From positions 74,795,201 to 74,859,200 of the forward strand of contig OZ038422.1 of the NCBI GenBank assembly GCA_964036155.1: 64,000 nucleotides of DNA, written 5' to 3'. This stretch comes from Diploscapter coronatus. Taxonomy: Eukaryota; Nematoda; Chromadorea; Rhabditida; Rhabditidae. The notes beneath the pieces are model-generated. The model was given only the letters and a program-made list of their open reading frames with translations, was not told the origin of the DNA and did not search any database. This document shows positions 57,265 through 64,000 of the stretch, in pieces; positions within the stretch are counted from its first letter, which is position 1; each line of letters opens with the position of its first letter. A program made the position numbers and the translations under genes.

Positions 57265-57557
57265 TTTTTTTTTTGAAAAAACCTAATTTCAGTTCATCCC
57301 AACTGTGTCGTTCAAACATATAGATGTAAACGCAGTGCGTTGCACAAGTCAAATGCGTTGTGCCACAATTTTCATCGCATGGCATTTTTACATTTTCCTA
57401 CTAATTTGTTTTTATTTTCATATTCAAAAACAAGATTTCAGTCAGGGAAAGCATACTGTGCCGGCTTGGAGATCTGCAAAATACCCACAAGACAACAGGT
57501 AGGGAAAATCAGCTTTTTAGAAGGTTTCTACAGAAAATCTATTACAGATCCCCGAAA
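57265..57557. promoter_or_regulatory. Compact divergent promoter, TMEM70-like (-) and coiled-coil gene (+)
   Basis: 293 bp between divergent start codons. CATTACAG at 57539-57546, 11 nt before the + ATG, and TTTTCAG near 57436 are possible leader acceptors. Confidence 0.45.
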
Positions 57558-60500
57558 ATGGACGTTGCGAGCAGCAATGGAGTCGAAACTGCTGCTGAAA
57601 AGGCCGGAGGAAAAGAGCCCAAGAAGGAAGTGAAGCAGGAAATTGAGGAGAGCACAGAGAAAGAGGAGGAAACTATCATTAGTTAGTGAATCTACACAAA
57701 TAATATTTGGTCGTCCAAGAACACTTGGAATTTTAAAATCAGCATTTTCCAAACTTCAATGCTGCTTTCACTTGGGCCAGAAATAGTGAAGAAGACATGT
57801 ATGCTAATTTTTGAACCTCAAAGATTTATTGTCTGGCCCAATGAATCGTTTAAATGAACGCTAAAAAATTGCAGGTCAGAAGCTGAACAACTCAGCTGTA
57901 GTGACGGACAGACCCAAGTACCATGTCTTTCGACTCTCCGCGCTGCGAAAGCCAGGCTCTCTTCTGCCCGCATCGAGACAGGTCCACTACATCTCCAAAA
58001 TGCGGCCTCTGCCCATGGCTAGGGTTCCTGGAGGTACGGTAATAATCGAAATCATGAAAATTTGTTACCGTTTTTTTTCTAATTTCTAAATCCGATAGCA
58101 GATGCGGAAGTCAGCCCATTTTGAGTTCAATAAAGACGATTTTCAGTAAGCACTCCATATTCTTCGATTCGCCCCCTGGCCGTTCCCAGAGCTATTAACA
58201 GGCCCACAACTTCTTTTGCCACTTCTGGCCCGGTCAAATCGACTCTGTTCAACTCGGCCACTGCGAGAGTCAGCATCGACAGAAACAAGGACGGTGCAGA
58301 GACTGACATTCGATTTGCGAGGAGACACTACATGGCTGCCGCTAATCCGAATCATAACCAATCAAATCTGCCAAATGGACAGAATTCGACGGTAGCTAAT
58401 AAATCACTACATGAATTAAACACATCTTGGCAAGGCATATGTGACCTCCTGTATTTTTATCCCTAAGCTACCCCCACTTTCTTGCAGCTCCCACCCCCTA
58501 TTTTTCTCTTCGCCTTGCTATTTTCCAGAAAAGGGAAAATACTACAAAAGAGTGAGGGTGTAACACAGGAGTAAAACCATGAAATGCCACATATGATCTG
58601 ACTTATGTTGTTTCATGTTGCGGTAAGATGATTTATGCTAATTACAGAATTCGCTCAGCCACAGTCCCGCAGTCAGTTCCGTGCCATGGAAGACCTCTGC
58701 GTACCACTCGGCTCTGTTGATGGAGAAGTACAAAGTGCAAAAACACCCCGTGCCTGATTACAGCAGATTGCAAAAAGCAGCCAATCTGTCTCAGATACTT
58801 ACCGTTCAGGTGCCGCATGCAGGTAATTTTGAAAATTCATTTTTTTTAATGTGAAAAAGAAAAGTTCTTATTTCTTACCCCCTCCTAACCCTACATACTA
58901 ATTTTCATAAAATTGCAAATTTTTTAAATTCTAACTTTCAGACAGACCCAAGTCCCCTCCAATCAGCGCCATTCCCAAAACGAGAATCGTGAAGCGACGC
59001 TTGGATCATCCACTCATGCTCGATGTCGCTGTGCAGGTCTTTGATGAGGTTAGAAAAATAGCTTCGTGAAGACGAAAATTTGAATTTTTTTTTTTTTCGA
59101 AAGTCGCAAATTTTTAAATTTCAGCCAGAGCACGCACCCGGACAGAGAGATCTCGCTGCTTTGAGGAAGGAACTAGAAGAAACTGAAGTGAAGCTGAATC
59201 AGGCCAAGGAGGACTTGAGGATTGCTAGGTAAGATAAAAATGATTAGAATAGAAAAGGTATACAGAGTGCACCAAGTCTTACTGCTTTTAGGTTTTTTTT
59301 TTTTTTTTTAAATTCATCGTCTGGATAATCGTTATTGGAATTTTCTACAAATTTGAATATTATCTTTGTCAATACCAATTCTAAGTATTTTCGTAATTTT
59401 ATTCCATTTGGCTGTGAATTCGGTGGTTCAAATTTGACGGAGCACTATAGTTAGTGATAAGCGAGAGAATCAAATTTGAGTGTCAAAAACGGTCCAGACT
59501 TTGGCGCACCATGTAAATTAGATGATTTTAGGGAAGAGGCGAGTGACGTGGAGATGCGGCACACGGAGGAGTATAGATTGTTGACTGAGAACATCGAATT
59601 GAAGGTCGACGAGGAGAGGGCGAAATTGGCACTCGACAGACTGACGAGATGTTCGGTAGGGGAGCATTACATTTTTGAAACATAACCTGTACAATTCCCC
59701 AGCTTAACACAATACCTATAAATTTAAGAAGAAAACTTCAGTTTCTTCCTTTAATTTTTAGCCTTACATTTGAATAGATAAAAATGATGGTGATAATCTG
59801 GTTACAAATAAAAAAGCTAGAAGAGAAGATTTAGCAAGCCTCAAAAGTGTGGAAGGAAGCGTTCGAAGAGGCGAATACGGACCACGAAGAATTGAAGAAG
59901 AAACTAAATGAAACGAACAAGGCTTTGGAGAAAATGAGAAGGAGAGCCGAAAAGGCCTTGAACAGAAAACCCGCATTCCCTATCACTGAGGCTTTGGTGC
60001 TCGACAGAACGCACAGATGCAGGGTTATGAGGCAGAGGATGAACAACATCACGCAGTACATCGCTAGGGTAAGTGGATTACTGTGATTATTGGGTCATGT
60101 AATGTTTATGGAATTTAAAGTTAGCATACATGCTAGTTTTCTTCATACAATTTTTGATCATAGAATGAAAATTGATTTTTTTTTAAATTTTAAATCCTTA
60201 TTGAATAGCTCAATAAAAATGTGGATGTTGTAATATTTTTCCTTACAGAATTGTGACTGCGAAGAGAGCTCCCCGGAATTTCGCAATGCAGCTGTTCTAC
60301 TGCTGAACCATCTTGACAGCAGCAAAGACAGTGCATTCAAAATGCGTCTCTCCACGACACAGACCAGGACGTTCATGAAGAAGCACAAACTATCCATTTC
60401 GGCTATTGGAAGATTGAGGTGAAATTTGGTATTATTGATCAGAAGATGATCATCGATAAGGTCTTTGAAAGTCTTCTATTGAAAACTTTGAAAATAACAT

Positions 60501-60756
60501 CTTTCTATATCCAACTTGAAATACGATCATTTTTTGCATCTAGAATTTGAATTATTCCAGATATGCGGTACAGCAACATTGCGGTTTGGATCTGTTCTGT
60601 GACGATACGAAAGATTCAGAAGGGGAAGGGCAAGAGCAAGAGGAAGAGAGCGGGGAAGATGGAGAGGAGCAGACAGAGGAAGAAATTGAGGAGGATGATG
60701 ACGCAGAGGAAGGCGAAGAAGATATCGACAGTGAAGAAGAGCCAAATCAGGAATAA
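57558..60756 (+). CDS. Unrecognised coiled-coil protein with acidic C-terminus, about 520 aa
   Basis: I do not recognise the family. The start (MDVASSNGVETAAEKAGGKE) lies 11 nt after an acceptor. The N-terminal third is basic and Ser/Pro-rich (KYHVFRLSALRKPGSLLP, SSIRPLAVPRAINRPTTSFA), with a possible short motif HALLMEKYKV. The centre is a predicted coiled coil in two parts (LRKELEETEVKLNQAKEDLR to EERAKLALDRL, and EELKKKLNETNKALEKMRRR). A conserved-looking helical segment follows (LVLDRTHRCRVMRQRMNNIT, RLSTTQTRTFMKKHKLSISA). The tail is about 45 residues of Glu/Asp/Ser (EGQEQEEESGEDGEEQTEEE). About ten exons, with frame kept across all the junctions I checked. No membrane segment. A cytoskeletal or nuclear scaffold role is possible but unproven. 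AATAAA near 61024. Confidence 0.7.
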
Positions 60757-63700
60757 TCACTTGATAAGATTTTGGGTCACCTAGTAAGTTTTTTTCTTCT
60801 GAAATACAAACTAGAATTTGATTCTTTCCCATACTATTTGTGGTTATAATGACAATGCTATTTTGCATACAAGTTCTAAGAATTTATTAGATGGCCCAAT
60901 ATGATTTGAAATATGATATGATAAAGACGAGTGTTCACGGGTTCATACCAATTTAAATTACCTGTTTGAATTGTTGTTGTTGTTTAGTTTTCTCCTAGAT
61001 TTTTTTTTCTGTTTAAGGCTCAAAATAAACATTTCAAGTTTTTGTTCGTATTCCTAATTAGCCCAACTAAATATTGTGACGGAATTGCGTCATAATGCGC
61101 GATTCCCTGAGACTATGCTTATGCTCGTTCTGTGTTTAATGAAGCTGCTTTGTGATTTGCATTCCTCCCTCAGATTGCATCACTCCTTCTCTTTCTCCTT
61201 CCCTTCCCTGTCTGCCTTCTCTGATTTGGAAGCCATTCGCATTTCCTATCAATTTCCGCAACTTCTAGAATTTCCTTATTTCTCAATTTTTCGATTTATT
61301 TTCAGAAAGATCGAAAGTTAATGACCCTTTATGTGCACAATGTAAACAACTATAAGAAGTGTGTAGAATTACTATAACCATCCATCAGAATACCCTAGCC
61401 TAGGTATTCGAACGTTTTTTAAGGCGGTCGCTTTTGTGAGTTCGGCCTTCTGAGTGCTGCAGGAAGCTACCCTGAAAGTTTCACATCATCGGCTTCATCC
61501 CCGACGTCGTTGTTAAGCTTCAAAGTGACAACGTTACGGCGACGCAATGATTAGCGAATTTCTGCTTCTCTGCGCCACTCCCTCGCTTCTCCTAGATCAA
61601 AATGAATATGAGGATCGAGATAATCTGAAATTAAAATTCTAAATTCTAACGGAAAAATTAGCAGGGAAATTTTGTATAGTAAGTCGACCATACTGAAACT
61701 GAATTTGGGTCAACATAGCTCGAAAGTTCAGAATGTTGATTAGAATGGTAATGTTATTCAGGCTCTTCATCAATGTGGTATAATTCAATAAGCTACAATC
61801 ATTTATTTGTAAAATTCACCAGAAAATAAGTCTAGGAAAGTAAAAGTAGTGAATTTTATAAGAGCTCTTCCCTATTGTGCGGTTGTATAATTCGTGCTGA
61901 TTTGCATGTGAAATGAGTGCGGGGCAAAACAGAATTCGAGAAGGGAGAGATTTATGAAAGTTTGATGTCAATTCAGCCAAAGGCAATGGCGATTTCACTT
62001 CATTTCATATTTCACCCCGTTTTCCTCTCCAATTTCCCTCTTTTTGCAGCAGCCATTTTCCATTCTCTGATTGCCAACTGGCGACCTCTAAGTTTTCTCA
62101 ACAAATTATAAACAGAAAAAGTGGGCGGGGCCAGAGAGGAGATGTCAAGGACTTGCTGGTTTGAAAATTTGAAACATATCTGCCAGGTCGGAGTCTGTCC
62201 TGTGTTCCTGTAGTCATTCATACTCATCCGTCTTCCAAGCTTTTCCCCTTTTCCCACTATTACTCATCCCAGGGACTCCGAGTTTTTCTAGGTGCGGCAT
62301 GATCAAAGACGAAAGTTTACGATAGGTAAATTCAAATCTCGTTTGCTTGAAAATGCATAGATCTGGTGGGTTGGGGCATGAAAAGGGAGATGTTTTCTAT
62401 AGGGCTCGGAGTATATGGTTGGCATAAGGTCGTTAGTCAATAAGATATTCGTTAGAAATAAGTAAATTACATTTGGCCAAGTTATTGTTTTGTGGTGCAT
62501 TCAGTCTGTCTATTGTGGACGGTTTTCCCACACTTCCATCTCTCTTTCTTTAGGCCCTCTTTTTCCAAGTTTGGGCCTTCGCCACAACGGAGCCATGCGC
62601 AATTTCACGCTCATTGCATCGACAGCCCAACCCAAATATAGACAGAATTATTTGGGTAGGGAACGAGGAATCTCAGTTTGAGAGAGGAACGCGCGAACTT
62701 TCACAGATCTCTTTCTTGTGGATATTTGAAATCTACCGTAATTGCCCTTATCTTTCTCTCCCTCTTTCTTTCTCCCTCTCATTTTTCTTCCATCTTCATT
62801 CCCCCTGCACATGTTGCCACCCGACTGTCTTTTTCCATGTTCCTTTAGAAAGATAAATTGACATTTTCCGGGTCTCATTTGTAAGTTTTTCCACAAGAAG
62901 AAAAGGAATTTTTGATCTTCGAATTTCAGAATTGAAAATTCCTTTCACGCGGCTTTGTTAGGCGAGAATTGGACATAAACAGAGCTCCTTCTCTATGGAA
63001 ATAGGGGCATTATGTGTTTGATTGCTCTGCTCCCTATTTTTCAGGCACAAACAGGAATTGCAATCAGACAAAGAGGTGCTAATTCTCTCCCCGTCTTTAG
63101 GAGTTCTGGGGAATTTAGCAGATCTCAAGTTTACCGCAAATTACCTGCGAGAGAGACCTGCCAACAGGCGCTATTTCCCTTTGTCCTTTGTCCTTTTTAT
63201 TTCCTTATTTGACTATCTGGGAATTTCATAACTTCATGACTAAGACATGAAAATCTCATAGAACCACGATTCAATAAGACCTACTATGTCTTGTATATAA
63301 GAAAGTTTCTAGATTGGCTTTTTTCATACGTATATAGTGATTCCAAGTCTAATTCTCAGATTCTTTGCTCTATGCTTCAGCATCCAGAATCAAGCTTCTC
63401 CCCTTTTCTTGCATAATAAATGACATCCCGCCTGCTCTATCCATGTCTTGCCCTTTATTGTTTCCCATTCGCTCACTTGTCAGATCCCCCTAGCCTAGAA
63501 TTATTGCATCATTAACCCGGAATTCATTTGTTCTTTATCTCCCCTTTTCACCGATTCAACTTCTATTTCCATTCCTCCATTACATTCTGCCTGTTTGTGA
63601 CATTTGCTCACCTGCACATGGCATTCCATACACGCAATTTTCCTCTATCCACAGCTTTTCCCTCATTTCTCTGCCTCTTTTCTTCTCTCTATTTCCCGTG

Positions 63701-63852
63701 TGTTTGTTTCTTTTCTTCTATTCCCTCTCCTCTATCTTTTCCCTCCATTCTCAGTTTCAATGTTTCGGTTTCATTTTGGCGCATTTGGTAGCCCCTTCGA
63801 CTTTATTGTTTTCTCCTTTGTCCCGCTGCCTTCTTGAAGAATTCATTTGCAG
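60757..63852. other. 3.1-kb gene-free region upstream of the last gene
   Basis: The longest stretch without a gene in the window. It has the 3' UTR of the coiled-coil gene, a short TIR element (61808-61860), a GGGCGGGGCC box at about 62124 and pyrimidine-rich sequence from 63380 to 63830. Open frames in that tract are Phe/Ser/Leu-rich by-products. It is probably the promoter and 5' intronic region of the gene starting at 63853. I saw no tRNA. Confidence 0.5.
61808..61860. mobile_element. Short TGTAAAATTC-family element
   Basis: TGTAAAATTCACC at the left and AGTGAATTTTATA at the right are inverted copies with 11 of 13 matches; 53 bp in total. Confidence 0.5.
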
Positions 63853-64000
63853 ATGTCAAAAGCCGGCACCTTCCGCAAATTGGCCACCAAGGCCAAGAAA
63901 GGATTCAAAAAACTCACTGTAAGACACATTCCGGATCAAAAATCTGAAAGATCTTCGAATTTTACAGAAAATTATGACCCCAAGGAAAAGTGGACCGTAT
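63853..64000 (+). CDS. 5' end of a gene cut by the window edge
   Basis: ATG 63853 follows directly on CATTTGCAG, a trans-splice-like acceptor. Exon 1 gives MSKAGTFRKLATKAKKGFKK-LT and ends at donor GTAAGA. Exon 2 begins after TTTTACAG with KIMTPRKSGPY in phase 0. The beginning is strongly basic. Too little is present for a family assignment. Confidence 0.55.
   Translation, partial: MSKAGTFRKLATKAKKGFKKLTVRHIPDQKSERSSNFTENYDPKEKWTV

Noticed and set aside
60757..63852. Possible tRNA or snRNA genes in the gene-free region
   Set aside because: No GGTTCGAATCC-type T-loop with paired arms and no Sm site was found by eye; GGTATTCGAACG at about 61404 has no cloverleaf around it.
63528..63922. Phe/Ser/Leu-rich frames before the last gene
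   Set aside because: By-products of a long pyrimidine tract; they overlap the real start at 63853 in another frame.

Overview
The window is nuclear DNA of a nematode, most likely a rhabditid. The reasons are many compact genes on both strands, exons split by short introns (often 45-60 nt) ending in TTTCAG, a cuticle collagen with the N-terminal architecture seen only in worms, an STI1/HOP protein that already starts at TPR2A as in Caenorhabditis elegans, and many start codons lying just downstream of a lone 3' splice acceptor (…TTTCAG|ATG), as expected for spliced-leader trans-splicing. I cannot name the species. The pairing of a cytochrome b5 reductase with eRF1 matches, from memory, a neighbouring gene pair in the C. 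elegans T05H4 region.

Layout, left to right: cuticle collagen (-), NADH-cytochrome b5 reductase (-), eRF1 (-), SART1/Snu66 (+), a divergent gamma-glutamyltranspeptidase-like type II membrane protein (-), a SWEET sugar transporter (+), STI1/HOP (+), a tandem-repeat galectin (+), a GLD-2/TENT2-type poly(A) polymerase (-), an unrecognised 201-residue gene (+), an SLC37-type sugar-phosphate transporter (-), CWC15 (-), a PP2A B56 regulatory subunit (+), an unrecognised gene of about 170 residues (-), an ATF4-type bZIP factor with two upstream ORFs (-), DNAJC9 (+), a secreted antistasin/Kunitz-like protein (-) whose 2.1-kb intron contains a whole aspartate dehydrogenase gene (+), a TMEM70-family mitochondrial protein (-), an unrecognised coiled-coil protein (+), a 3.1-kb gene-free stretch, and the first exons of a last gene cut by the window edge (+).

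Functionally this is mostly a housekeeping neighbourhood. It holds two spliceosome factors, translation termination, two Hsp70/Hsp90 cochaperones, PP2A targeting and cytoplasmic polyadenylation. Introns and spacers carry several families of short elements with terminal inverted repeats: a TGTAAAATTC family (at least 7 copies), an ACTCAGCGT family (2), a GTTAGACCTAGGCAGA family (2 plus a fragment), one element with mariner-type ends and some singletons.

The observations most worth following are: the ATF4 leader, where uORF1 ends in TAATG and hands over to an overlapping uORF2; the nested aspartate dehydrogenase; the GGT homologue that has lost its substrate-binding arginine and has Ser in place of the catalytic Thr; two GC-AG introns proven by reading frame; a recurrent TATGCTAAT motif near acceptors; and two pre-miRNA-like hairpins.
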